NCBI RefSeq assembly: GCF_017353175.1
Contig: NZ_JAFMYW010000009.1
Location: 124,001 to 188,000, forward strand
Origin: Fibrella forsythiae
Lineage (GTDB): Bacteria > Bacteroidota > Bacteroidia > Cytophagales > Spirosomataceae
Length of the DNA: 64,000 nt
Reading direction: 5' to 3'
In this document: one piece after another, positions 36,658 through 45,434 of the stretch
Layout: every line of letters begins with the position of its first letter
How positions within the stretch are numbered: position 1 is the stretch's first letter
The notes under the pieces: model-generated
The model's database searches: none
What the model was told of the DNA's origin: nothing
What the model saw: the letters and a program-made list of their open reading frames with translations, nothing else
Translations under genes and position numbers: made by a program

Positions 36658-38475
36658 CTATTTCTTCGCCGTACTACCGCCCACCTTACTTTGCAACGCT
36701 TCCAGCGCGTTTGCCAGGTAGACAAGCGGTGCGTTCCAGTTGATGGCGATTTCGTTGGAGGCGTACGAACAGTCGTTGTCGAGATAGACTTCGTCGGCGA
36801 TGGTTGTCGTGTAGCCGGCGCATTTGTCCTGACGCGCGGCGTTGGCGTTGGTGCCACCCGACAACAGGCCCGGAACGGGCGCCTCGATGCCATCAGCCAC
36901 GGAGGGGCGGTGATGCGGGTGCATGGTTGTTTTGCTACCGAAGCCCGTCACAAACGAATACCCAACGGCGTTGCGACCCAGCAGGTAATCCATGTTGGCG
37001 AGCGCCGCATTCAGGTACGTTTCGTCGTTCGTAAGCCGGTATGCCTGGATCAGTGCGATGCCCTGATTGGCTGCAACAGCGCTGCTGCCCCAGATATAGT
37101 CGCTGGCCGTTTTGCCCATTGGCGTTTGAAAAGCCTGTTTATCAACGTCCTGCCGGAACTGATCGGCCAATTGGGTGATGTGGCTTTTCAACTTGGGCAT
37201 ATCCTGCTTGCCGCGTGGCGTTAGCTGATCGCTCAGGCGGGCCAGCGAGTAATACGCCAGGGTACGTACCTGCGGCCAGGAAGGCAGCGGCGTTTTATCG
37301 TCGGGGAACAAGTTGACGGCGGTGTAATACGTGTCGTCTTTGGTGGTCAGGTACAATTCGGCAGCGGCCCAGATCCATTCGTCACTGGCGTCGCGGTCGC
37401 CGTAGGTGCCGGTCACCACGTCGGGTTCGAACTCCTTGTTCATCGCATCCTGATTATATAGTGCGTTGGGATTCTGTTTGGCCCACTTCCAGGCGTTCAC
37501 CGCGGCAGCTTTGCAGGAATCAGCCAGGCCGGGAAGCTCGCGGTTATATGCCTTGAAAACCCGGGCCGATTGCGCCATCACCGCGGCAAAGTCAAGGGCG
37601 GCAGTTACGCTTTTCTGCACGACATACCGCTCGGTGGGCTTTACCTTGTCGGGCATCTCCATGCCATCGAATTTGGCGTTGGTCAGCTTGTGGTACACGC
37701 CTCCGTCGGCCGGGTCCTGCATGGTCATCATCCAGCGCAGGTTCCAGAGCGACTCGTCGAGCAGATCGGGGAGCTTGTTTTTGCTCTCGGGAATGTTGGT
37801 CGTCAGGGTCTTGCAATAGTCGGGAAAGTCTTCGTAGAGCGACAGCAACGTACCCATCGAAATGCCCGAGTTGACGATGTACTTGTTGTAATCGCCCGCA
37901 TCGTACCAACCCCAGGGCGACGAGATCACCGTACCGGCCGGACGGCTGGCCGACGCTGCCGACGGGTGAATCAGCACGCGGTTGTCGGGGTGCCCGGCTG
38001 GCCGATGCCATTGCCCGGCATAGTTCTCCGGCAACTCGGTCGAAGCGCGTTGATAGTAAAAGCCTTTAAGCGCACCAACTGCCACGTCGTGATGAACAGA
38101 TGGCTTAATTGTAAACGGGTACGAGTGGCCCAGGCCAGGTACGTTCACTACATATGTACCTGTGGTGCGGAGGGCAGAAAAATCGGCCGTGCGCGCCATC
38201 TTGCCGGAAATGGCATTTTTACGTGGCTCGCTCAGCATACCAGCGAACAGCACTTTTTTGCCGTCGGGAGTCGTCACCTGGAAGGGTTGGGCCGAGCCTC
38301 CCTGTTCGTCTACGATGATGGCTACTTTGGCCGCATTCGGGTAAAACCCGATCTGGTTCAGTCGAACGCGATCAGACGACCCGGTAGCGGCTGTTGGCTG
38401 CGCGTTGATTTGCTGGGCAACAAACAAACAGCCGATCAGGAGCTGGTTGCGGAGAAAAGTCACTGATTGATTCAT
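36658..38475 (-). CDS. Secreted GH9 cellulase-like glycoside hydrolase
   Basis: 605 residues. A signal peptide is followed by an N-terminal Ig-like CelD_N domain (RVRLNQIGFYPNAAKVAIIV...GTYVVNVPGLGHSYPF, residues about 35-130), then the (alpha/alpha)6 barrel. The inverting base Asp pair is in WGWYDAGDYNKYI near residue 193. The acid Glu is in YASNEIAINWNAPLVYLANA near residue 571. HHRPS-type substrate motif is TMHPHHRPSVADG. GH9 enzymes cleave beta-1,4-glucan, including xyloglucan and cellodextrins. First gene of the minus-strand CAZyme run. Confidence 0.92.
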   Translation of the reverse strand: MNQSVTFLRNQLLIGCLFVAQQINAQPTAATGSSDRVRLNQIGFYPNAAKVAIIVDEQGGSAQPFQVTTPDGKKVLFAGMLSEPRKNAISGKMARTADFSALRTTGTYVVNVPGLGHSYPFTIKPSVHHDVAVGALKGFYYQRASTELPENYAGQWHRPAGHPDNRVLIHPSAASASRPAGTVISSPWGWYDAGDYNKYIVNSGISMGTLLSLYEDFPDYCKTLTTNIPESKNKLPDLLDESLWNLRWMMTMQDPADGGVYHKLTNAKFDGMEMPDKVKPTERYVVQKSVTAALDFAAVMAQSARVFKAYNRELPGLADSCKAAAVNAWKWAKQNPNALYNQDAMNKEFEPDVVTGTYGDRDASDEWIWAAAELYLTTKDDTYYTAVNLFPDDKTPLPSWPQVRTLAYYSLARLSDQLTPRGKQDMPKLKSHITQLADQFRQDVDKQAFQTPMGKTASDYIWGSSAVAANQGIALIQAYRLTNDETYLNAALANMDYLLGRNAVGYSFVTGFGSKTTMHPHHRPSVADGIEAPVPGLLSGGTNANAARQDKCAGYTTTIADEVYLDNDCSYASNEIAINWNAPLVYLANALEALQSKVGGSTAKK

Positions 38476-38514
38476 TCGTCAGGTTGTAGAGGTGTTTTGG
38501 TATGCAAGTGGTGT

Positions 38515-38573
38515 TGACCTGGTCGACGGGAGTTCGTCTCTGATCAGAAAGCACATGTTGGTCGACCAGGTCA
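38515..38573. repeat. 13-bp inverted repeat
   Basis: TGACCTGGTCGAC (38515-38527) and GTCGACCAGGTCA (38561-38573) pair perfectly with a 33-nt loop, directly after the NIPSNAP stop codon (minus). It could be a terminator or part of an operator. There is no T run. Confidence 0.55.
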
Positions 38574-38577
38574 GGCC

Positions 38578-39357
38578 CTACACCTGCGAGTAGGGGAGAG
38601 GCTCCAGAAAAACCCGGACAATTTGTGAAACGGTATTAGCATATTCTGCCGCGGCCGACATGCGTTTCCAGTCAGGGTTATTGCCAAATTCTTTCCAGTT
38701 GGCGTCGCGTTCGGCCATGTCTTTGAACGTAAGCATATAGGTCAGGCAGGGCATATTGCCACCCGCAACGACTTCGCCGAAAAACACGGGGTTGAGTTTC
38801 GTCTTGTAAAAGACGGGCAGCTCGTCTACGTTAAACATTTTCACTTTTCTACGAACGGCATCTTCCGAGTAGCCTTCGTAGGTACGTAATTCAAAAATGC
38901 GGCTCTCCTGTTTGGGAATCACGATGGCGGGTAAGGCATCAAACGCATTCAGAATCGTGGTCGAGTAACGGACGTAAGGTGCTTTTTCGGGTGGCAAGGC
39001 ATCGTATTTGGCACGTACCTGCGCATACGACGAATCGGCTGATAGCCGGGTGGCTGAGCTACCGTAGGCCTCCCACGAGGCATGCGGAATCAGCACGTAG
39101 GTTTTGGCTGGCTCAGGCTTACCCATTTCGCCAAACACGCCCACGTTTTTTACGCCGAGCCGGTTCAGAGCTGGTATCAGGCCTTCTTTCAGATAGCTTT
39201 CCAGATTAGCCTGTGACAGGTTGAACCGAAATTCGTAGACCCTTAATTCGAGTACCTGCTTTTGTGGCGCATTCGGCGCAGTGGTTGCCTGAACCTGACC
39301 CGTGGTCAGGGTTGCGGAAGCAGCCAGAGAGGCCGCTACAAATTGTCTTCTTTTCAT
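38578..39357 (-). CDS. Exported NIPSNAP-family protein
   Basis: 259 residues. The start MKRRQFVAASLAASATLTTG is a Tat-like signal (twin Arg). Two tandem NIPSNAP modules (ferredoxin-like fold) follow. The first is VLELRVYEFRFNLSQANLES, with KTYVLIPHASWEAY. The second is RIFELRTYEGYSEDAVRRKV, with MPCLTYMLTFKDMAERDANW and then KEFGNNPDWKRM. The family's function is unknown and it is common in this phylum beside sugar catabolism genes. Single gene upstream of the GH9 run. Confidence 0.85.
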   Translation of the reverse strand: MKRRQFVAASLAASATLTTGQVQATTAPNAPQKQVLELRVYEFRFNLSQANLESYLKEGLIPALNRLGVKNVGVFGEMGKPEPAKTYVLIPHASWEAYGSSATRLSADSSYAQVRAKYDALPPEKAPYVRYSTTILNAFDALPAIVIPKQESRIFELRTYEGYSEDAVRRKVKMFNVDELPVFYKTKLNPVFFGEVVAGGNMPCLTYMLTFKDMAERDANWKEFGNNPDWKRMSAAAEYANTVSQIVRVFLEPLPYSQV

Positions 39358-40012
39358 GGATTGTAACTATACGGCGTAACCAGTCTGGGTACCCTGCCAA
39401 TGCGGTGGGTTTCGTTTCGTAGACCAGCAAAAGACCGCCATAACTGCCTGTATACTCAACCTGTAGCCGTAGGAAATCATAGCCGGTACACCAGTCTGCA
39501 TGCCCATGGCCGTCATGGCTGCACCAGGAGGTTGAACGGGCGGAAGAAGGCAGTTCATGAAGCACTGGTTGAGCGGAACAAAGCAGCTGATCGGCTTCGT
39601 AACTAATTGATATAGAATTATTAATAGCAAAAATAGGACTGATTTAGGGTTAAGTTCATACCGTAAACCCTAGTTCTGCCAAAATCAAGGGAAAACCCTA
39701 AGCTGCTGATTTCGGGGAACGAAGCTCCGCCTGGCGTAAGGGGATGCGCAAGGCTTAAGTAGTTTGTTGAAAAAAGCGGCATGTGGAGTGCCGATCAAGC
39801 CATTGCCTTCCCGCTGATCCTGAAAACAGGCATGAAACGGTAGAGTAAAACGTCAATTGGTCGGCGGCCGCCAACTTGCTGACGTACCCACACAAAGCAG
39901 GTGTCGATCTTTGGCAACAGAGGCAGTAGCGCAACATGAACTGTTGATCCTGGCACCCAGGGTTGTGAAGATCAGGAGCGAGACGGGTTTGGCTGGCCTG
40001 GTTTGAATTACG
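39358..40012. other. 655-bp stretch without a confident gene
   Basis: Only one open frame of note (39367-39630, minus, 87 codons) is present. It has no recognisable domain and no convincing start, so I leave it out. The stretch has an AT-rich patch near 39600-39660. TTAGGGTT near 39642 faces AAACCCTA near 39692, a possible operator. The rest is unstructured. It separates the NIPSNAP gene from the divergent AraC gene and should hold both promoters. Confidence 0.5.
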
Positions 40013-40020
40013 TAACTTTG
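40013..40020 (+). promoter_or_regulatory. Consensus -7 box (TAACTTTG) 4 nt before the AraC gene
   Basis: TAACTTTG-GCTT-ATG matches TAnnTTTG. A TTTG lies 21 bp upstream (in GGGTTTGGC), close to the usual 19 bp. Confidence 0.55.
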
Positions 40021-40024
40021 GCTT

Positions 40025-40927
40025 ATGGAGAAAACGCAGACGCTCGAAGCATTCTACAAAGAGAAACTCAACTGGTTACCCGCCAATCTGCAACGGGATA
40101 TCGGCCACTTCAATGTGTTTCGGCTGGAAGACTGCGTTGGTCCGCATTCAGTCCCGATCCAGTATAGTCGGCGGGAGTTTTATAAAGTTTCGCTCATTCG
40201 TGGGGAGAGCGTATACCATTACGCCGACAAAAGTATCAGGGCCAGTAATCCGACGCTGATGTTTTTCAATCCGCAAATTCCCTACACCTTTGAAACGCTG
40301 TCTGATCAGCCAACGGGCTACTTCTGCATTTTCAAGGAAGCCTTTTTTACGGAACAGCTACGGGGGAATATCAATGACTTACCCCTCTTTGCCATAGGTG
40401 GCCGGCCTGCTTATACGCTGAATGAAACGCAGAATCAGTATGTTAGTCAGTTATTTGACAAAATGCTTGACGAGATCAATTCTGATTATCAGTTCAAATA
40501 TGACCTGCTGCGTAACTACGTATCCGAACTGATTCATTACGCGCTGAAAATGCATCCCTCCGAAACGGTGCATCAGCATGTAGATGCCAAATCCAGAATA
40601 ACCGCCGTTTTTACCGAATTACTGGAGCGGCAGTTTCCGATTGAGTCGCCTTCGCAACGGTTCAAACTTCGCTCGGCCAGTGATTTCGCCCAGAATCTGT
40701 CGGTTCATGTCAACCACCTGAATCGGTCTATTCGGGAGACTACCGGCAAAACCACGACCGATCATATCGCCGAACGGCTGGCCACTGAAGCCAAAGCATT
40801 ATTAAAGCATACCGACTGGACTGTTTCCGAGATCGGCTACAGCCTGGGTTTCGACGAGCCTGCTCATTTCAATTATTTCTTCAAGAAAAGAACCCATCTT
40901 ACGCCCTCTGCCTTTCGAAATGGTTGA
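40025..40927 (+). CDS. AraC-family transcription regulator
   Basis: 300 residues. The N-terminal cupin-like sensing region (YSRREFYKVSLIRGESVYHY, NPTLMFFNPQIPYTFE) is followed by the C-terminal double HTH from about residue 200 (FAQNLSVHVNHLNRSIRETT, EIGYSLGFDEPAHFNYFFKK). AraC proteins of this type bind a small ligand and activate a neighbour. The SDR gene starts 82 bp downstream on the same strand and is the likely target. This arrangement is common in Bacteroidota. Confidence 0.9.
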   Translation: MEKTQTLEAFYKEKLNWLPANLQRDIGHFNVFRLEDCVGPHSVPIQYSRREFYKVSLIRGESVYHYADKSIRASNPTLMFFNPQIPYTFETLSDQPTGYFCIFKEAFFTEQLRGNINDLPLFAIGGRPAYTLNETQNQYVSQLFDKMLDEINSDYQFKYDLLRNYVSELIHYALKMHPSETVHQHVDAKSRITAVFTELLERQFPIESPSQRFKLRSASDFAQNLSVHVNHLNRSIRETTGKTTTDHIAERLATEAKALLKHTDWTVSEIGYSLGFDEPAHFNYFFKKRTHLTPSAFRNG

Positions 40928-41009
40928 ATTTGGTAAGTAACCGTTTGAAAGTGGTAAGTGCGGCCCCTGCAGGCCACCCTAATTTTGCCCTCGTTAAATC
41001 AGCAAAATT

Positions 41010-41870
41010 ATGGATACGCAAAAAGTTTGGTTTGTTACGGGTGCTTCAAAGGGGCTTGGCCTTTCACTTGTTAAACAGTTACTGGCCCAGGGAGCCCAGG
41101 TCGTCGCTACATCAAGAAACGTGGACGAACTGCAGCGGGCCGCCGGTGTCGACACCGACAAGTTTTTGCCGTTGGCTGTCGATCTGAAAACGGAAGCCAG
41201 TGTTGAGCAGGCCGTTCAGGCAGCCATAGCGCAGTTTGGTCGAATTGACGTCGTGGTCAACAATGCGGGCTACGGCCTACTGGGCAGTCTGGAGGAACTC
41301 ACCGACCAGGAAGCGCGCGAAAACTTCGATGTTAACGTGTTTGGCTCGCTCAACGTCATTCGGCAGGTGATGCCGCACCTGCGCGCCCAGCAGTCAGGTC
41401 ATATCATCAACATCTCATCGATTGGCGGTTTCACCGGTGCCTTCCCCGGATTTGGCATCTACTGCGCCACCAAGTTTGCGGTTGAAGGCTTCTCGGAATC
41501 GCTGGCAGCCGAGGCCAGCGCGTTTGGTGTCAACGTAACCATCGTGTCGCCCGGCTACTTCCGCACTGATTTCCTGTCGGCCAGTTCATTGGGTGTACCT
41601 TCCCGCCAGATCGACGCGTACCAGGCCGTTCGGGCTACGCAGCAGGCGCATCAGGCCGACATCAATGGCAACCAACCCGGCGATCCGGAGAAAGCCGTTG
41701 TTGCCCTGATTGATATTGCCAGCGTACCTACTCCGCCTCTGCATTTATTCCTGGGTCAGGATGCGTACGAGTTGGCTCAGGCCAAGATTCAGGCTGTTCA
41801 GCAGGATCTGGAAAACTGGAAAGAAATGACCGTGTCAACCGGTTTCAATGTGCAGGCTGCTGCTCAATAA
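41010..41870 (+). CDS. Short-chain dehydrogenase/reductase (SDR)
   Basis: 286 residues, classical SDR. It has the cofactor motif TGASKGLG near residue 10, VVNNAGYG near 87, catalytic Ser in INISSIGGFTG and the YCATK active site (Tyr-x-x-x-Lys) near 153. The long C terminus (YQAVRATQQAHQADINGN) places it with the broad oxidoreductase group that acts on ketones or aldehydes. Likely NADP-dependent from the Ser/Arg in ATSRNVDEL. The substrate is not inferable. It follows the AraC gene that probably controls it. Confidence 0.88.
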   Translation: MDTQKVWFVTGASKGLGLSLVKQLLAQGAQVVATSRNVDELQRAAGVDTDKFLPLAVDLKTEASVEQAVQAAIAQFGRIDVVVNNAGYGLLGSLEELTDQEARENFDVNVFGSLNVIRQVMPHLRAQQSGHIINISSIGGFTGAFPGFGIYCATKFAVEGFSESLAAEASAFGVNVTIVSPGYFRTDFLSASSLGVPSRQIDAYQAVRATQQAHQADINGNQPGDPEKAVVALIDIASVPTPPLHLFLGQDAYELAQAKIQAVQQDLENWKEMTVSTGFNVQAAAQ

Positions 41871-42061
41871 ACAACGAGGCCCTGTGGTATTGTCTGCCCT
41901 GGCGTAGTTCCGTAAGGGCTACGCCAATGTAGTTGGCTATAATCGGAAAAGGAAGTCAGGAAAGGACCTGTGGGGAACTGTGTCGCATAAAAAGTTGGCC
42001 GAACTACTAAACCAGTCAGAATCAACCGTTATTATTACGTTGAATCAACCACGAAACGATT

Positions 42062-43204
42062 GTGAAAAACTTCGGACTCTCGCTGGCCTGCGCTATACTG
42101 CCGCTGGCGGGCTTTGCACAAACGGGTGCCTACAAACTGACCGGTAAAGTAGGCCCATACAACACACCCGCCAAAGCCTACCTGCGTACCGTTGAGGCGG
42201 GGGCAGTTAAACTGGATTCGGCCGACATCAAGAACGGCACCTTTACGTTTTCCGGCACCGTAGCTGACCCGATCAAAGCGATGCTCCTGATCGACCATCA
42301 GGGCGTGGGGATGAAAAAGATGACCGGCGCCAACGGCCTCAGCGTGTACCTGGAACCGGGTACTATTTCGGTGAGTAGCCCCGATTCGGCCCTGCACGCC
42401 GTCGTGAGCGGTACGCCGCTGAACGCCGACGAGCAGAAGCTGAAGGCTGCGCTGAAGCCAGCGACCGATCAGATGACCGCGCTCATGAAAGAGTACCAGG
42501 CGGCTACGCCCGAGCAGCGTAAAGACAAGGCGTTTAGCGACGGTATCGAAAAGCGGTACGAAGCGCTGGAGGGTGATCAGAAAAAAATACAGGCAGCATT
42601 CATCAAGGCCAATCCGAACAGCCAGGTCAGCCTCGACGCCATAAAGTCCTACGGTGGTTATGCGCCGGAATATGCTGAAGTGGGCCCCGTATTCGATGGC
42701 CTGTCAGACAAGGTTAAAACCAGCAAAGCAGGGCAGGAGTATGCCAAAGTGCTGGCCTCGATCAAGGCAACGTCTGTAGGTGCTATGGCCCCTGCATTCA
42801 CGCAGGCCGATACACTGGGTAAAGCCGTAGCGCTAAGCGATTTCAAGGGCAAATACGTGCTGGTCGATTTCTGGGCCAGCTGGTGCGGACCCTGCCGGCA
42901 GGAAAACCCGAACGTAGTGAAGAACTTCCACCAGTTTAAAGATAAAAACTTCACCGTACTCGGCGTGTCGCTCGACCGTCCCAATGCGAAAGAAGCCTGG
43001 TTGAAAGCCATTCATAAAGACGGCCTGGAGTGGACGCAGGTGTCTGACCTGAAATACTGGGAAAACGACGTGGCCAAACTCTACGGGGTGCGCGCCATTC
43101 CGCAGAACTTCCTGATCGGCCCCGACGGCAAGATCCTGGCGAAAAATATCCGGGGCGAAGAACTGGGCAAAAAACTCGGCGAACTGCTCCAGGCTAAACC
43201 CTAG
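42062..43204 (+). CDS. DUF4369-TlpA disulfide oxidoreductase
   Basis: 380 residues from a GTG start with a signal peptide (MKNFGLSLACAILPLAGFAQ). The N-terminal DUF4369 beta domain (YKLTGKVGPYNTPAKAYLRT, then VEAGAVKLDSADIKNG) and a helical linker precede a thioredoxin-fold TlpA/AhpC-TSA domain. Its active site WASWCGPCRQ is near residue 272. It is a periplasmic thiol reductase typical of this phylum, involved in cytochrome or general disulfide handling. A strong terminator lies at 43271-43312. Confidence 0.9.
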   Translation: MKNFGLSLACAILPLAGFAQTGAYKLTGKVGPYNTPAKAYLRTVEAGAVKLDSADIKNGTFTFSGTVADPIKAMLLIDHQGVGMKKMTGANGLSVYLEPGTISVSSPDSALHAVVSGTPLNADEQKLKAALKPATDQMTALMKEYQAATPEQRKDKAFSDGIEKRYEALEGDQKKIQAAFIKANPNSQVSLDAIKSYGGYAPEYAEVGPVFDGLSDKVKTSKAGQEYAKVLASIKATSVGAMAPAFTQADTLGKAVALSDFKGKYVLVDFWASWCGPCRQENPNVVKNFHQFKDKNFTVLGVSLDRPNAKEAWLKAIHKDGLEWTQVSDLKYWENDVAKLYGVRAIPQNFLIGPDGKILAKNIRGEELGKKLGELLQAKP

Positions 43205-43216
43205 CAGTTTTCATCC

Positions 43217-43270
43217 TTTTTTTGTCATCCCGCAACGGCGAACCGCTCCTGCCGTCGGGATGACAAAAAA
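43217..43270. repeat. GTCATCCCG-family inverted repeat, short copy
   Basis: TTTTTTGTCATCCCG pairs with CGGGATGACAAAAAA, with a short second stem (AACGGC / GCCGT) inside. The ends match the element at 31097-31197. It is followed at once by a rho-independent terminator. Confidence 0.8.
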
Positions 43271-43312
43271 AGCGGTCACGCAACTGTATCAGGTTGTGTG
43301 ACCGCTTTTTTT
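43271..43312 (+). terminator. Rho-independent terminator after the TlpA gene
   Basis: The 14-bp stem AGCGGTCACGCAAC / GTTGTGTGACCGCT (one G-T wobble), an 8-nt loop and a run of seven or eight T follow. This is a textbook intrinsic terminator. The A-run on its left side makes it usable from the other strand too. Confidence 0.9.
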
Positions 43313-43458
43313 GTCAGCATGTAAATCGGGATTCACTAACGTGTCGGCCCTTTCTAACCTAATTATTGAAGCCGATTGATAACGGCCATGGTTCTCGCTA
43401 TAGCTGGGTACGTTGGTCACCGTATCCTGATTTGATCAGAAACAAACGCGTCGACGCC

Positions 43459-44382
43459 ATGTATATCCAGTCGGTCATTGACACGCACGAACAGTCGGTT
43501 GGCGAATTCACGGCCCTGAAAGCGCAGGGCGGCGGAAATACCATTATCAACTCGGTCAGTAAGCTGTGTAGCTGGCCCATGCATGCCGACCGGTTCTCTC
43601 TGAAGTTTGCGTTCGGCGGGGTCGAATATTATTGGGTGAATAAAAACAAGATTCCTGTCAGAGGGAATCAGTTTTTGGTGGTCAACACGAATCAGCCGCA
43701 CGCCAGCAGCATTCAATCGAACGACTGGGTCAACTCGTTTACGATCTACGTTGATCCTCTCTTCTTTAACCAGGTTGTTGCCGCGTATACCACGCCCGAT
43801 GCGGTATTGCTGGATAATCCAACGTATAAAAGTGACCAGTCGATCTGGTTTTTTGAGCAGGTTTATCAGGCGCAGGCGTCGTTCAGTGAGGCGGTAACGG
43901 CGTTCAAAACAAGACTGGAAGGCGTATCGCTCACGCAAGCTGAACAGGAAGAATACCTGCATCACCTGCTGGCGTTGTTGCTGAATACGTACCAGTCAAA
44001 GCTGACCCGCAATCTTCGCTCGTTGGCCTGCGTAAAAATGGCAACTCGCCTGGAGCTGTACCGGCGTTTACACCTGGCCAGGGAATACATCGATGATCAG
44101 GCAGCCACAATAATTCAGCTCGACGATATTGCCCAAACGGCGATGCTGTCGAAAAACCATTTGCTGCGTCATTTTAAAGCGCTTTTCCACTGTTCACCGC
44201 ATCAGTATCTGGTCAGGCGGCGGTTGGAACGGGCGCGGGATAATTTGCTGGTTACCGAACGACCGGTTCACGAAATAGCGCTGGAACAGGGATTCGACGA
44301 TCACAGCGCCTTCGGACGACGCTTTAAATCGGCTTTCGCGTTAACCCCATCAGCGTATCGCCAGCAATTCGCGAATAAGTGA
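43459..44382 (+). CDS. AraC-family transcription regulator
   Basis: About 307 residues from the ATG at 43459 (MYIQSVIDTHEQSVGEF). The alternative TTG at 43366 adds 31 residues of no clear fold. The N-terminal half senses the ligand (FGGVEYYWVNKNKIPVRGNQ, FLVVNTNQPHASS). The C-terminal double HTH begins near residue 210 (IAQTAMLSKNHLLRHFKALF, EIALEQGFDDHSAFGRRFKS). The EamA exporter gene 77 bp downstream is the probable target. Confidence 0.88.
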   Translation: MYIQSVIDTHEQSVGEFTALKAQGGGNTIINSVSKLCSWPMHADRFSLKFAFGGVEYYWVNKNKIPVRGNQFLVVNTNQPHASSIQSNDWVNSFTIYVDPLFFNQVVAAYTTPDAVLLDNPTYKSDQSIWFFEQVYQAQASFSEAVTAFKTRLEGVSLTQAEQEEYLHHLLALLLNTYQSKLTRNLRSLACVKMATRLELYRRLHLAREYIDDQAATIIQLDDIAQTAMLSKNHLLRHFKALFHCSPHQYLVRRRLERARDNLLVTERPVHEIALEQGFDDHSAFGRRFKSAFALTPSAYRQQFANK

Positions 44383-44459
44383 TTTTGGCATAGCTTCCCC
44401 GTAGGCAGGCTCTTTACTTTTGGCTGTCCGTACTCAATAGCGAGTCGGTTCGTCAATCG

Positions 44460-45377
44460 ATGAAAGCAACATCCGCCAATAACCGTGTTCTGATTCTGCT
44501 TGCCTTTGCGGCCATCTACCTGATCTGGGGGTCAACGTACCTGGCTATTTCCTGGGCCGTAAAAACGCTGCCGCCTTTTCTGATGATGGGCACCCGGTTC
44601 GTTATTGCCGGACTACTCATCTTCGGATTTGGCCTGATGCGTAGTCGGCAGTTCCCTTCCCGTCAGCAATGGGCCTGGGCCGGATTGGCGGGCGTGCTGA
44701 TGATCCTGGTTGACTACGGAGCGATTAGCTGGGCCGAGCAATACGTGCCGTCGGGCGTCACATCGGTCGTTTTTGCGACAACGCCTATCTGGCTCGTTCT
44801 TTTCGACCAGCAGCAACGGACACAACTGCTGCAAAACTGGTCGCTGAGTGGCGGTATTCTGGCGGGCCTTGTCGGCGTGGGCTTGATTTCCTGGGGGAGT
44901 TACCAAACAACTATGGAAACGGGCCACCAGTCGACCTATATCCTCGGCATGGGCGCACTATTGATTGCGTCGCTGAGCTGGGCGGTGGGCACTATGCTAT
45001 ACCGGGACCGTAATACAGACGTCAGCGTGCCTATCCGCATGGGTATGCAAATGCTGGTCGGTGGTAGCTTGCTGGTGACAGTGAGTGGCCTGGTGGGCGA
45101 ATGGCATGGCTTCTCGGTGCAGCAGGTCTCTACCTCGTCCTGGTTGTCGCTGCTTTACCTGATCACGTTTGGTACGCTGGTGGCCCATACCGCTTACCTG
45201 TGGTTGTTGCAGGTGCAGCCCCCGGCGCTGGTGGGTACCTATGCGTACGTGAACCCTATTATCGCGCTAATTCTGGGCTGGTGGTTGGGTAACGAACCCT
45301 TGACGATCATCATTGGTACTGCTACCCTGATCATTCTGGCGGCCGTGCTGTTGATCAAGCGAGCTGGCAATAAATAA
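44460..45377 (+). CDS. EamA/DMT-family transporter
   Basis: 305 residues, ten predicted membrane helices in two EamA repeats. Landmarks are AAIYLIWGSTYLAISWAVKT and SWAEQYVPSGVTSVVFATTP in the first half, and TAYLWLLQVQPPALVGTYAY plus PIIALILGWWLGNEPL in the second. This is the YedA-like branch, exporting metabolites or amino-acid-like solutes. It follows the AraC gene and is likely induced by it. Confidence 0.88.
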   Translation: MKATSANNRVLILLAFAAIYLIWGSTYLAISWAVKTLPPFLMMGTRFVIAGLLIFGFGLMRSRQFPSRQQWAWAGLAGVLMILVDYGAISWAEQYVPSGVTSVVFATTPIWLVLFDQQQRTQLLQNWSLSGGILAGLVGVGLISWGSYQTTMETGHQSTYILGMGALLIASLSWAVGTMLYRDRNTDVSVPIRMGMQMLVGGSLLVTVSGLVGEWHGFSVQQVSTSSWLSLLYLITFGTLVAHTAYLWLLQVQPPALVGTYAYVNPIIALILGWWLGNEPLTIIIGTATLIILAAVLLIKRAGNK

Positions 45378-45434
45378 TCACTTCCTGGTTACTCGCCAGC
45401 TGTTGATTTTCAACGCTTTTGGTATGCTATCAGA

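Noticed and set aside
39367-39630. 87-codon minus-strand frame upstream of the NIPSNAP gene
   Set aside because: No domain, no convincing start signal and unlikely composition. Listed as gap content only.
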